From positions 447,696 to 511,695 of the forward strand of contig MU001513.1 of NCBI GenBank assembly GCA_010093485.1: a stretch of 64,000 nt of DNA. Reading direction: 5' to 3'. Below, in pieces: positions 10,435 through 21,743 of this stretch (the stretch's first letter is position 1; each line of letters starts with the position of its first letter). The stretch comes from Karstenula rhodostoma CBS 690.94 (lineage: Eukaryota; Ascomycota; Dothideomycetes; Pleosporales; Didymosphaeriaceae). Position numbers and translations under genes: made by a program. The notes below the pieces were generated by a model, which saw only the letters and a list, made by a program, of their open reading frames with translations, had not been told where the DNA came from and made no database searches.

Positions 10435-12040
10435 ATGTCCATCTTGCGAACACTAATCGTGGGAGTGGCAATTGCCTTCCTGAGCGCGGCCCTGCTTGAG
10501 CGATGGCTTCGCGCGCGTCCTGACGCAGGAACCCCTCCTATCTTGTATCCTAGGATTCCCTTTATTGGGCACATCATTGGCCTCTTGACAGAGGGCGCAA
10601 ACTACTACAAGATAACCAGGTAATATTGAAGACTGCTAAGAGCTCGAACCAGAAGATCTGACCATCTACAGTGCGCGGTGCAAACAACCCATCTATACGC
10701 TGCCTATGCTCTCCTCGCAAACCTACGTCGTTACTAGCCCCCATCTGGCCAACCACATCCAACGGGCATCTTCTACCCTCCTCTTCGAACCCATCATCCT
10801 GCCTGTGACGCAACGACTGGTCGGTTTTTCCAATGCGACAGTCGAAGCGTTCCGCGATCAGGAGGCAAAGGACGCACAGAGACCAGCCTTCATGGACCGA
10901 ATGCACAACACACTGTACAGCTTGATGGGCCCGGCAGAGATCAAGTATCAAGGCAATGTCGTCTTAGCCCAGATAGGCCAGCGGCTCAATACGTTGCCGC
11001 CCGCTGATAGGCCCTTGTTTGAGTGGTGTCGTGATCTATTCGTCGAAGTCACCACCTACGCTTTCTACGGACCAGAAAATCCATTCGCGCTATATCCAGG
11101 GCTGGTGAAAGACTATTGGGTGTGGGAGCATGGCTTGATCGGTGTGGCAGCATCACCTCTCCCGCAGGTAACGAACAGGAAGGCATATCTCGCTCGCGAG
11201 AAGGTAGTCCAGACAATGATCGAGTACCTGGAAAAGGAGCGATACACAAAAGCTAGTCCCGTCATTCAAGAGCGCGTCCGCCTACATGTGGAACTCGGCA
11301 TTTCACTTGAAGACAGAGGTCGCTCTGAGTTCGGAATGCTTTTCGGTACACTCGTAAACGGAAGCATAACCGTCTTCTGGGTCTTGAACTACATCCTTTC
11401 GCGACCGGACTTGGTGAAAGAGTTGCGTGCCGAGATTGAGAAGAGTGCTTTCTCTGTAGATCAGTCGACGAAGACGGCCAGCGTTGTTTTCGAAGCATTG
11501 CGAACGGACTGCCCGCTCCTGAATTCTGTCTTTCGCGAGACACTCCGTTTGATCGCGCCGATGACTTCAGCTCGCTTCGTCACTGAAGACACCATCGTAG
11601 CCGACACGTACAAGCTGCGCGCCCAATCTGTAGTCCAGATCGCTGGAGGTGTTATTCACGGCGACGAAGAGGTTTGGGGTTCCGATTCACGAAAGTTCAA
11701 CCCTCGGCGCTTCATATCCACACCCAATGGCACCAAAACAGGCTCAGCAGACGCAGAAAAGCGTACTGTACATCCAGCGGCGTTTCGCGGATTCGGCGGC
11801 GGTACTGTCTTCTGTCCCGGTCGACATTTTGCGCAGATTGAGATTTTGTCTCTTGTCGCGGTCCTACTGATGGGGTGGGACTTCGGCCCTCCGCAAGGTA
11901 AGGACAATATCGATTGGGACCCTCCGAAGGACGAAAAACGGATACCAATTGGAGTCATGAAACCTCTCACGGATGTGATTGTAGCCATGAAGAGACGTGA
12001 GGAAACCCGCGACCTGAGTTGGTCGCTCACAATGACATAA
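10435..12040 (+). CDS. Cytochrome P450 (microsomal, CYP7/CYP8-like)
   Basis: Two exons, 10435-10619 and 10672-12040, with a 52-bp intron (GTAATA..TACAG) in phase, encode 517 residues. The N-terminus is a membrane anchor (LIVGVAIAFLSAALL) followed by the proline-rich hinge TPPILYPRIPFIGH. The ExxR pair of the K helix is in FRETLRL. The heme-binding loop FRGFGGGTVFCPGRH supplies the axial cysteine, in the form FGGG-x3-C-x-G. The P450 fold predicts NADPH-P450-reductase-dependent monooxygenation; the substrate cannot be told. The heme loop and the N-terminal IYTLPM/YVVTSP blocks resemble fungal proteins often annotated as CYP7/CYP8-like. The I-helix Thr region is atypical (LVNGSITVFWVL), as in dehydrating/isomerising P450s, so the reaction need not be hydroxylation. 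Divergent from abfB, with no other biosynthetic gene adjacent. Confidence 0.93.
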
Positions 12041-13499
12041 ATGGACATGGAGTCGATGTGTCGCAATCGCAAACCAATCGATAAAACACGCTTTCGTATG
12101 GCCATTCAACCCGTCTGCGTACTGCGCAAGCTGAGCTTGAAGGAGACCTTCAAGCGCTGGCTTAACCTATTGATCATATGCCGCCCGTGCCGGAGATTAG
12201 TCGGTGCGATATCGTCCGCCTAGCTACAATGGAACAAGACGATATGTGAGACCACTCTCATATGGTCCTCTCTCATCGCTCGCTGCACGCATATCGTACT
12301 GGCAATATCTACCATGTTCGTCCCAGTTCTCAGTGCAGTTTCGAGCTCACACCTCAATAGCTGTTGAAGAAAAAAACCGGCTCCTTCATAGAAAGGCTAA
12401 ACTCAACTCGCAGCTCTTACCCAGCAATCGATTCTGCTTGTTTTGTCGTGGCCGCTGATACTATGTACGCATATATTGCTACCTAGATTCCACAGTGACC
12501 GCGTGGCTTTTCGGTACAATCGGAGCTTAATTGTATGACCTCAGCCCGGGAGCTTATGCACCCCACACAGCTTCCGGGTCTCGGGCCTGCGACTTGACTG
12601 CACGATATTCGCCGCTATTCACCGCTAATCGAACGGCTGAGCGCCACCAATAGCTCGTTGCTAAGCCAACATGGATTTAGAACGTCGCACCATTTTAGCT
12701 CGATGACGCCGGTCTCTCCCACCTGGTCGCGACGTTACTCGGCTCTCATCCAATAGACCAACTCTACTCCACCAAACTTTTATGAATCCGGAGAGAAGCG
12801 CAAATGTGTCATACATTGCGTTTCAGAGTGCGTGGTGTTACCGAAGAATGTGAGGGTAGATGGATACATCGAGTTTCGGACGTACTCTCCCACGACATTG
12901 TTTAGTACGCTTTGCTCGATCTCTGTGATCCTCCTGGTGCGGATCTACCCGGAGGCGCTAGAGGCAGGTGCGGATTCTACTACGGTTGCAGCCCTATCTT
13001 TTCGCAGTGGAGACTTCTTAGCCCGGCAGCAGAGACTATCTAGCAACGTTTTCTAATACTAAAAGTAGTATATACTTTCCTTCTTAGAGTGGTTCTAGCT
13101 CTTTTAGTATATCTTTACTACTTTAATTACTCCTAGCTTCCGAGGATCTATTGCCAAAAGATAGGGCTGCAACCATAGTAGTCTTCCCACGAAGCGAAGG
13201 GTTCGGAGCTACCTCCTACGTACGAAGTCAGCTCATCGCATCGGCGATTTTACAGTTGGCGCTCCTTGACCAACCGACGATCTTGTGCGAAGAGAGTTTT
13301 ACGGAGGTCCAGCTTTGGTCACACGGTGAACTTGGCTGTGGTACCAATAGTCTGTTTATGCTCGCAGCCATTTTCTCCTCATTCGCCCCCTTCCTTCATG
13401 TAACATCATAACTATATCAACCTAGGGACCACATCGCATTTGCATTTCTTCATTACAGATTGGATCCCATACAACACAAATCGCTTCTGTTCTGTCATC
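12041..13499. other. Intergenic, holds a MITE-like element
   Basis: No gene seen on either strand. A 205-bp inverted-repeat element lies at 12977-13181. Confidence 0.55.
12977..13181. mobile_element. MITE-like inverted-repeat element
   Basis: The ends are 26-bp inverted repeats, 12977-13002 and 13156-13181, with one C/T difference. Core: CTACTAYGGTTGCAGCCCTA followed by TCTTTT. Inside, an AT-rich second inverted repeat (13059-13076 against 13106-13125) nests within the first. There is no coding capacity. Structure and size (about 205 bp) fit a non-autonomous DNA transposon, but no clear target-site duplication is visible. Confidence 0.6.
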
Positions 13500-14438
13500 A
13501 TGCAGCACCTCTTTCTCACCTTGGCTGTGGCCGCATCCTATGTCTCTGCTCAGACAACAACAGAAATCCCGGCCTCGCCTAGCCAATCGCCCACCGGCGC
13601 TGTTGTAGCTATCGGAGAGAAGTGTACACCGGGAGGCACCCCTTGCGCTTTAGGGGCAGACTGCTATTCCACCAACTCTGGACTGCACACCATCTGCGGT
13701 AATTTTCAAGCATCATGCACTAGCGACCAGCAATGTAATTATTAGAAGCGATCATCAAGAAACACAGGTTGACTAAATACCATAGGTGCCTTCAACGTTT
13801 GTAACCTAGAGGAAGGCTTCTGCAACGGCGCTCTGCTGTCGTCCGCATCCTCATCTGCAACTGCACCACCAGCCACCAGCTCTGCTGCTGCCTGTCCTGC
13901 GCCCGGTTCTACCGACAGCCAAGGACGCTACAGCTGTAACCCGGCCCATCAATATCCATCGGGCCAAGAGTGCATTGTCGTCGACGGATGCTACTTCTTG
14001 TCATCCACCGTCTCATCTGTCACAACCAGTTCCACAACCAGTTCCACAACTTCTCTGCCTACGGCCCCAGCTGGCACGCTCCCGCTTGGCGCACAGTGCG
14101 ATCCTTACGTGACACCATCGCAATGTGCTGGTGACGTGCAATGCTGGGCCTCAAACTCGATGTTGATTGCGGCTTGCGGCAATTTCAACGCTGCGTGTAA
14201 GAAAGATTCGCAGTGCGCTTTCCATACTTGCAACAACGGCCTCTGCAACGGTTTCAAGCCATCCGGAAGTTACAATGGCACATCCACGGCCCAACCTACT
14301 GGCGGCTACAATTCTACTAACGCACCAACGGGCACAAACTCTCCTTCCAGCTTCACCGGTGCCGCAACCCTATCTCGTACGAGTGAGATGGGCGGACTCA
14401 TGGCTGCGTTGCTCGCGGCGGCTGCTTGGATCATTTGA
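13500..14438 (+). CDS. GPI-anchored secreted protein with duplicated cysteine module
   Basis: Two exons, 13500-13734 and 13786-14438, with a 51-bp intron (GTAATT, branch GACTAAA, CATAG) in phase, give 295 residues. It has a signal peptide (MQHLFLTLAVAASYVSAQ) and a C-terminal hydrophobic tail (GGLMAALLAAAAWII) after a Ser/Thr/Asn/Gly-rich region, as in GPI-anchored wall proteins. A cysteine module occurs twice. The first copy (GEKCTPGGTPC .. CGNFQASC .. QQCAFNVCN .. FCNG) and the second (GAQCDPYVTPSQC .. CGNFNAAC .. SQCAFHTCN .. LCNG) have the same order of cysteines. The intron lies inside the last part of the first module only. Between the modules is a short cysteine-containing Ser/Thr-rich spacer. 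A cell-wall or surface role is likely; the exact function is unknown. Confidence 0.85.
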
Positions 14439-15397
14439 TTTGATTTGATTTGGCCGCCCTCTAGCCTGCCGTCGCCTAGAAGGAAGGGACGGCGGCTTAA
14501 GATGTGGGAGCGTGGGAATTTTGGCAAACGGTCGGGTTTCTTATGGTAGTGGAGCAGCCCGCACATCGGAAACAATAGAGCTGGAAGAGTATCCGGTTGT
14601 GGCATATCATAGGAACGCTGGCAGGGGAAGCAAAAAGAACGGCATGGCCGCTCTCCCCGAGTTTGTGATACTTGCCAACGTTTCTGCGAGTTGTCGGGAT
14701 GTGATCCTCATACTCTTCTAGCTCCCGGGCTTGAATTCGATCACTACAATAAGGAGTTCTAGATAGCATGCCGGGTAATACAATAGTCGCACAGCAATAT
14801 TCCAAACCGAAAGAGTTCTTAAGCAGGTATGGTTTAGACATGTGTCGCTTGTGCATGTTGCCGGAAGGGAGATGACTGCGGCTCTTCGGCCTGGTGCTCC
14901 TTCCGTTCTCACATTCCCCTGTTCACACTTGCTTCTTCCTGGCGGGTATTCCTAATACTGATCCTGATGGAAAGAACAACCCGCAAGGACTTCCAGATCC
15001 CGAATGCGGATTGACATCGATAGACTGCAGGCACGCAATACGAATACGGCGGAATCGAGGAATACAGCGATGTCAAAGCCATCCAGGCGAGGCCAAACTG
15101 GTGTGCGGGCACAACCGTATCGTCCTGTGCTCAGCTTAGAGTGCCATGGGATTTCACCCGCTACCAACCATATCATGGGTAGGCTATCTGCCCATGTAAA
15201 CCCAAAAGCATAACACACAATCTAAGCGTGCATGCATTCGAACAGATGTCAACATGAAGATGGGACCGCTCTTCAATCGCAATCCTACCTGTACAACACC
15301 CGAACGCCCAGACTCTATGGTGCCGAGTCTATTCAATGCTTCTAAACCATCATGTAAACTGAACAAGCCAACCTAGACTCCGCCTTGCTCTACCTCC
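14439..15397. other. Intergenic, no gene seen
   Basis: Begins with a short TTTGATTTGATTTGAT-like run just after the stop codon of the preceding gene. Scattered short ORFs lack coding character. Confidence 0.45.
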
Positions 15398-16133
15398 TCA
15401 TCTAATATCATCTCGATCAAACATCGGCGAGTGCCTCGTGGCAATCGGGCTGTTCAAAGTCCAGCAGCGACAGTTGCACTCCATGTCGCATATACACATG
15501 CTAGTATCGATCATTTCGTTCGCCTTGGGACTAGAGAACAAGTCAGCAAAACAACGAGACGTGGTTTACATATAGGTAGGTCACATACACTCTGATGTCC
15601 TTAGGACGCTTCTTCCTGCGACCGACCCGTCCGCTGAAAGTCCTCGTGACGCCCCTCGGAAGATCCTTGATGACACTGATTGACATCGAGATCGTCAATG
15701 GGGCTGTTGCATGAAGTGACATACATCCATCATATCCGAACTCGTATGCTGAAGGCCTGGTTGAAGGAGAATGAAGCGCGCTGTGGGGGCCCGCAACACC
15801 TGGAAATGCGTTCCGGTATGTGGGGGAGGTGGTTGTGCTGGTCGAGGTCGATGCGTATTTGCCCCGGGCGAAGGGGGATTTGACAGATGACGATGTTGTT
15901 GGTGTAGGGCGAACGGACCGAAGCGCGCAACGTTTGTCGTGGGGACAGTTGCAATCTGATTTTGGTCAGTACATCAAGTATAATTCCAGACAGGAAAGAG
16001 TTTACGTACCGGGCGAGCGCGGCCGCTTGCAGGGGCATTTGTGTGGCGAGGATGCGGATGGCGTGGTGGGCTGAAGCGCAGACAAGCGCTGGGTGTTGAT
16101 CGGCGGAGGCTTCCCGCGGACCGGTGAAGCCAT
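15398..16133 (-). CDS. Novel basic protein with CxC cysteine clusters (three spliced exons)
   Basis: A gene model reconstructed from sequence: exons 16133-16010, 15955-15589 and 15530-15398. Intron 1 is 54 bp (donor GTACGT, branch GTACTGAC, acceptor ATCAG). Intron 2 is 58 bp (donor GTATGT, branch GCTGAC, acceptor TCTCTAG). Both junctions keep phase and give one open frame of 207 residues, although no single exon shows a long ATG-started ORF. The N-terminal part has a cysteine cluster (KCPC then DCNC then RC), the middle is Ser/Thr/Pro-rich, a basic stretch follows (GRVGRRKKRPK, possible nuclear signal), and the C-terminal exon has CIC, ECNC and RCW. Repeated C-x-C motifs are typical of metal-thiolate clusters, but I recognise no family. 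A competing frame (15730-16038, minus) overlaps the middle exon but has no good splice partners. Confidence 0.6.
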
Positions 16134-17847
16134 GATTGAGGTTATTGTTACAATGGTATGTTCGAATATTCGGTTCTTCAAATGGCGGCTTTTGGTAGGA
16201 ATTAATCGGTCGGGTCGAAAGGGCGACGACGCTGTGGTGATGTGCATGCAGCTGGGTGAAGGCAGATTTTAAAAAGTCGGACGCACCATTAAATACACCG
16301 CGAGGCAGCCGCGCCTGGAGCTCGAGCCAAAACTACGCTCGGAAAGATTCAACCTCGCGCGTAGATTGGCAAGCTCGTGCAAAGATCTCTTTTTGATTCG
16401 CGTCGGTTCATCTGCACTGCCGATTCAACTCTCAACGGCCGCTGTGCAAGCACATACCAACGAAGCTACAATAAGCCTTGTGCTTTAAATCAAGACAACC
16501 AGCTGCTTCCTGTAGCCTGTCGTGGCCCATATATGCATATGGTATTCCCTTGGGTGCTAGAGGATGAAGTATAGCTGATACGAGGCACAAACAAACTCAA
16601 CGGAAGACCTGAAGTTCAGGCGCAAACACCACTTGAGCTTTCTGTCTTTTCCTCCTTATTTTTTGTCTACCTGTTTCTGTATCTTATTTCGCGGTGTTGT
16701 AGCGGCGCTGTATAGCGATATTGAAGTATCTTGATATGGTGATAAACGAGAGGCACAGCAGCAAGGGCAGTGTTGAGCAAGGCCATTTTCTTTATGAGTA
16801 TCCAGATCGACGATTATGATGCGCTCAAAGATGGCTCTATTGGGTTCGATGGGAAGTTGGGGCGTGCTGGAAAGATACATAATGCTAGTACAGCTCTGCA
16901 GGATGGATGGCAATACGGGGTGGTTAGCGAGGCTGGGCCCGAAAGTTGCGCACCATAGGCAATACTTCGTAGTTGAGCAGGTCATGGTTCAGTGGCCCCA
17001 TTGGCAATTGGTGCGCATGATGAGCGCTCCGAATTGGCAGACAGCCATGAGCCATGTTACCTGTGGTAGTAACACGCCCTTTCCTAGCCATTACCACTCT
17101 CGATCGTAATGGATACTTCAATCAGCCGCGGGCCTGCCTCTGCACAAGGGCTTCGTAGATATCGACAGCAGGAAATCCAGATGTTCATCAATCTGAGACG
17201 CGCGCGGCTGGCTGGCGAGATTGTACGTGGGGTTTGGGACACGTTGAGCGGAGCAACTGCTAGCGGGGCGCTTCGCTTTCTTCCGGCACGGGCCGCGCGG
17301 GGTTGTGATCTTCTGTACCCACACACCGCCTACTCTATCGCCATCTCCTTCCGTTTGTCGCATTTCGTTTCATCCTACAACGACAACAGCTCTTTCCCAA
17401 GCCAGCTGCAGGTGTGTCCCGAGTACTGCCTACTTTTGGTTGTCCAGTACACCGTCATCAGCTTATGTCAACTGGTCTGTACGGATCGATACTTCGCAGT
17501 ACCGCTATAGAATCCATCTAGATCCTAAGATGCAGGCTTGTCGCTCGCGTACTCTTTATGGAATCATGCCCCGGTGCGACAAGGTGTGAACACATGTGCA
17601 GTAATGCCCCGCCTAGACGCTTGCTCTGTATCTGGCAAAAGATTTGAAAATCGCTCACTGACTTGCCATCCCACCGCATTCCTTCACTGTCTACACCCAT
17701 AGGATCAAGATCCTGGAATAACACTTCACTTGATCTGGGAAAAAGTTTGTTTCATCTATTTTTCCTATTTAAGTGGGATATCGTCACAACTGTCCTTACT
17801 TCTCTTATCCCCCGCACTTTCTATCTCCGCTCTTCCCTCTAGTCGTC
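16134..17847. other. Intergenic, no reliable gene
   Basis: An ATG-started frame at 17109-17510 (+, 133 residues, basic N-terminus, no motif) is the best candidate but is not supported by splicing or family features. A TATTTAAG box near 17766 belongs to the next gene. Confidence 0.4.
17766..17773 (+). promoter_or_regulatory. TATA-like box of the GRE2-like gene
   Basis: TATTTAAG, 75-82 bp before the start codon at 17848, followed by a pyrimidine-rich leader typical of fungal promoters. Confidence 0.45.
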
Positions 17848-19008
17848 ATGTCTTTCACTTTTTCTGACGTCGTCTTCGTTACCGGCGCCAATGGCCATAC
17901 AGCCCAGCGAGTAGTTGATCAGCTGCTTGCCATTCCCAATGGTCCCAAAGTCCGCGCAGCTGTCCGTTCTGATGCTTCTGGGTCTATTATCCGTTCGCAT
18001 TACCCAGAACAAATATCCAATGGGCGCCTTGAAGTGGTCCAGGTGACGAACATACAGGATCCAAGCTCCTTCGATACGGTTATGCAAGGTGTGACACATG
18101 TTGCGCATATCGCTTCCCCATTCGTTCTTCAAGTCGAGGATATTGAAAGAGATCTTCTGAAGCCTGCCATCGAAGGCACGAGGGGTGTGCTGACAGCGGC
18201 ACTGAAGCAGCCGACAATCAAGAGCATCGTGGTCACAGGTTCTTTTGCTACAATTGCCGACGCAAAGGGCGGATATCGCACGGGATATACTTATACCAAC
18301 AAGGACTTCAATCCAATTACATACGAAGAAGCCAAAGACCCCAACTTGGATATGACACAGTTTCCCGAACTACACCGTCATTTTGCTCGATACATGGCTT
18401 CGAAGAGATGCGCAGAGGCGGCAATGTGGGAACTCTACGAGAAGGAGAAACCCTCGTGGACGCTGAATACCATCAACACTGCGTGGGTCGGTGGTCCGTA
18501 TGTCTTGCCGCTTCCAAGCATCGCAAAGGCCAGCACCAGTACCGGCTTCTTGTACGGTCTTGCGACCGGAGCAGACATCCCGCCGCAGGAATGGCCGACC
18601 TGGATTGACGTCCGAGACGTGGCGAAGGCGCATATCAACGCGCTGCAAAAGCCCAATCTGAACAAGACCAGGATCTTGATTGGCGGTCAAAGGATAGGTT
18701 ATGATCAGGTATGGCAACAGAGATTGATGGCGAATCTACGTGTTGCTGAACTTTTTTAGATTGCGGAAATTGCCGCGAAGATTCCAGGTGCGACGCCCTC
18801 GCAGACGCGGAACAACTTCGACATGGTGAGTCCCGCAATAATAAGTAGCAGCTATGGCTGACGCGCGTTACAGGACAAATTGTTCCACATTGACAACTCT
18901 TCTGCTGAATTGGTCGACATCAAGGAGTCGGACCTTATCCCTGTCGAGCAAACGGTGATTGAGACGATCAAGTACTTCCTGGATCTCGAAGGGAAGAGCA
19001 AAGTCTGA
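17848..19008 (+). CDS. GRE2-like NADPH-dependent aldehyde/ketone reductase (extended SDR)
   Basis: Three exons, 17848-18708, 18760-18825 and 18874-19008, with introns of 51 and 48 bp, both phase 0, give 353 residues. The N-terminal Rossmann motif TGANGHTA (G-x2-G-x2-A) binds NADP(H). The catalytic Ser is in VVTGSFATIAD and the Tyr-x3-Lys in RYMASKRC. The length and the WIDVRDVAKAHI block fit the GRE2/dihydroflavonol-reductase-like group, cytosolic enzymes that reduce methylglyoxal, isovaleraldehyde or similar carbonyls; the substrate cannot be read from sequence. The start ATG at 17848 is chosen over the in-frame upstream 17773 because the Rossmann strand begins just after it. An 11-bp direct duplication (AAAGTCTGATC, 19000-19021) overlaps the stop codon. 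Confidence 0.9.
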
Positions 19009-19336
19009 TCAAAGTCTGATCAAAGAACGAGAGGGTTTGGTGGATGTGAGGCACCGTAGAATCGATCAGCCGCAGCTCAACGAACCCGCTATCTCTGACC
19101 TGCGCAGCTGCGTACAGTCTAAATGAATTCAAACATTGCCTATATCATATACGCTGCGCTTTTGGCGTTTGTGTCCGTCGCTTCTCGCCGATCATCGCGC
19201 TGTTTGTGCCAAGACTTCCAGCGTCCCGTGACAGTTCTCCAAGGAAAGCGCGCCTGCTCGACTCACCTTAATTCAAACCTCAGGTCTCACCTTTTTCCTT
19301 TCTACACCTTAAGCCAGTCACACCTCCCACTACATA
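19009..19336. other. Short intergenic region
   Basis: It starts with the second half of the 11-bp duplication noted at the preceding stop. Nothing else is seen; a promoter for the zf-PARP gene is expected here. Confidence 0.45.
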
Positions 19337-21110
19337 ATGGCCAGCGCTGTGACGACTACGACCTCCGCGATGTACGCCTTGGACGGCGACGAGGCACCGC
19401 ATTGGCGGGTCGAGCACGCAACTTCCGGAATGTCAACCTGTAACCAGGCGCAATGCAAGAGCAAAGGCATAAAAATAGAGAAGGGCGAGCTACGGGTTGG
19501 TACGCATACGTGGCACACCGTGGAGGAGAAGTACTTTTGGGCATGGCGTCATTGGTGAGTCAAAGTTATGCTCAACCCCCTATCTGTGCACTCTGGCCGA
19601 AACAAGCGTCTGTCCAGTCTTGTGGTGCTGATCACTCCACAGGCGCTGCGCCACTCCGCATCAAATTCGGGGACTCCAGTCTATATCCAACAGCGAGCTG
19701 GCGAAGGTGCCGGGCTATGAGCGTATCAGCGAAGAGAGCCGAGAGCAGCTGAAGCTTGCACTGGAAGAGGGAAAGGTCAATGACAAGGATTTCAAGGACA
19801 TTCGCCCTGATCTTGTCAAGGGCGGTGGTTATATGGGCGAGATTCGAGATGCTGTCGGTTACAAGGTCGACGTCTCGCCCTCGGCTAGGGCAGGCTGTCG
19901 TGCAGCCGCTTGCAAGGAGCAAGGAAACAAAATCGTCAAGGGCGAGTTGCGTCTCGGAATCCTGAGACTGTTCGACGGCGAGCATGAGTCCTATGTCTAC
20001 AAGCACTGGTGAGTGGGAAAGACGACATTGGCACCGGCCTGCAAAGCTTGAATGTCACTGAAACGAAGTAGGAAGTGCATTTCGAAGTACGATCTCTCTG
20101 CCATTGAGGAGCACGCGCAACATGACACATTCAATGGCATCGACAGCCTACCAAAGGACTACGAGGCTGTTGTGCTTGAGTCTTTGGAGAAGGGCGAAGT
20201 TATAGTACCACCGAAGCTGGACGTACCTGCCCCGGCCAATAAGTCTCGCGCCAAGAAGAAGGTAGCGGATATGGATGACGATACCGATACTGAAGAGGTA
20301 GTTCCCAAGAAGAAAGTTCGCAAAGCAAGGAACAAAAAGGCAGATGTGGGCAAGGAGATTGGCACGGAAGAAATGGCCTCCGAGGATGCTTCGCGCAAGT
20401 TGAAGACGGAAGACGCAGACCAAGACTCCGGTAATAAGGAGAAGATCGCGGAGAAGAACTCTCCACCGACGGAGAATGCAAATGATGCCACCACGGCTAG
20501 GCATGCGACACTCCAGGAGAAGTCGCGAAAGAGGAAGAAGAACAACGCTAAGAATGGAAGCCCCAGTTATGAGGAGGGTGACGAGCTCTCTGTCCCGGGT
20601 CAAACTCCCAAGAAGCACAAGATCGCTAAGAGCGAGTACATACTGCCAGCAGCGAGTCAAGCCACGGAGGGGCGTACCGAGGAGGTTTCTATCAATGAAG
20701 ATGATACCGTCGGAGGAATAAGAGCGATTCCGCTAAGGAGAAGTGCCCGACAGGCAGCTCGCGCTGACAGCACGGCTAACGGTCATGTGGAAAAGGCTGG
20801 ATCCAAGCAGTCCAAGCGCGGAAGGAAGAACCAGACTGCTGGTGTCGACGAGAACGTCGCAGGCGAGATGGCAAAGACTATGCCGAAGAACCAGAAGCAT
20901 GAGGCGGGTATTGCCAATACGGGTTCAAAGATCTGCAGGAGCGGAGGCGCAAAGACGGCAGCTCAGAAGAAACGGGACCGAAAAGGTGCTGCCACTGCTG
21001 CCACCAAGGCCTCCAGTACCACTGACGAGAATTCGAGCATGGCAAATATCGCGGAACTTAGGGAGTTCATGCAGGCAAACGCCGTCACGACACGCGCCCA
21101 ACGCTACTAG
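19337..21110 (+). CDS. Nuclear protein with two PARP-type zinc fingers
   Basis: Three exons, 19337-19554, 19643-20008 and 20072-21110 (introns 88 and 63 bp, both GTGAGT donors), encode 540 residues. Each of the two introns splits the tryptophan codon of the H-W-x-C motif at the end of a zinc finger, and splicing restores HWRC and HWKC. Finger 1 has C35-x4-C40 and H72-x2-C75; finger 2 repeats the pattern (AGCRAAAC, KGELRLG, YKHWKC). zf-PARP modules recognise DNA breaks. There is no catalytic ADP-ribosyltransferase domain; the remaining 350 residues are Lys/Glu/Ser-rich and disordered with nuclear-localisation-like runs (KSRAKKK, KRGRKN). This is therefore a stand-alone DNA-nick-binding or chromatin protein. 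The identical split-codon intron position suggests the fingers arose by an exon duplication. Confidence 0.87.
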
Positions 21111-21743
21111 CCTTCGACTGACCTATCGATCGCTCTCTTCTTGTTCATGTCTCAGGCGAGCATTTCAGAGCGTGGAAAATGACGACGTCTGCCCGCTTCC
21201 AACTACCATATCGCCATCCCAATGTCACAGATGGGTGATTTGAGTTGTGTGACAACCACGGCCAGCTCCAGGGTTCTTCAGATATTATACAGAGCTTGCG
21301 GTAGCTCGATATATAGTTTATCAACTTCATTTCTCGATGAAGCCACTGAAATGCGATATAGCTAGTTTGAGAACATATTGAATGCGCAAGCAGTAATAGC
21401 TCAGTATTAAACGCTTGACATTTCCCGCTCTTAACTATGGGACTTGTAAAATCTCACCTAACAATCATCAGGGCGGCAGGGCCCAGCGGAGCCGTTGGGT
21501 TTGTCTAAATCGTCGAGCCGCCCCCACGTAAGCTGCCAATCGGCATTAGTTCGGACCTCCGCCCTTCCGCAAGCTGTTCACATCTGCAGGCGGCCCCGCC
21601 GCCTCTCCGCGCTCCACTCTCCACACTCAACGCGCCACCAGCCCCCATCGCATAAACCGAACGCATACGTCCGCTGCGAAGACGTTCAGGCACATACTAG
21701 AACCATTCAACTGCTCGACGCGCGCTTGCCAAATACCATCGCC
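21111..21743. other. Intergenic
   Basis: 3' flank of the zf-PARP gene and promoter of the thioredoxin gene. An in-frame ORF extension upstream of the thioredoxin ATG (from 21495) has no targeting-peptide character that I trust. Confidence 0.4.

Noticed and set aside
7900..12040. Possible secondary-metabolite cluster around the P450
   Set aside because: Neighbours are an arabinofuranosidase and gene-poor DNA; there is no PKS, NRPS, terpene synthase or transporter.
15730..16038. Minus-strand ORF of 102 residues overlapping the CxC gene
   Set aside because: It has no splice partners, while the overlapping frame is joined by two phase-consistent canonical introns.
17305..17589. Open plus-strand frame overlapping the 17109 ORF
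   Set aside because: Serine/threonine/proline-rich read of a CT-rich stretch; joining it to 17109 by splicing gave no convincing protein.
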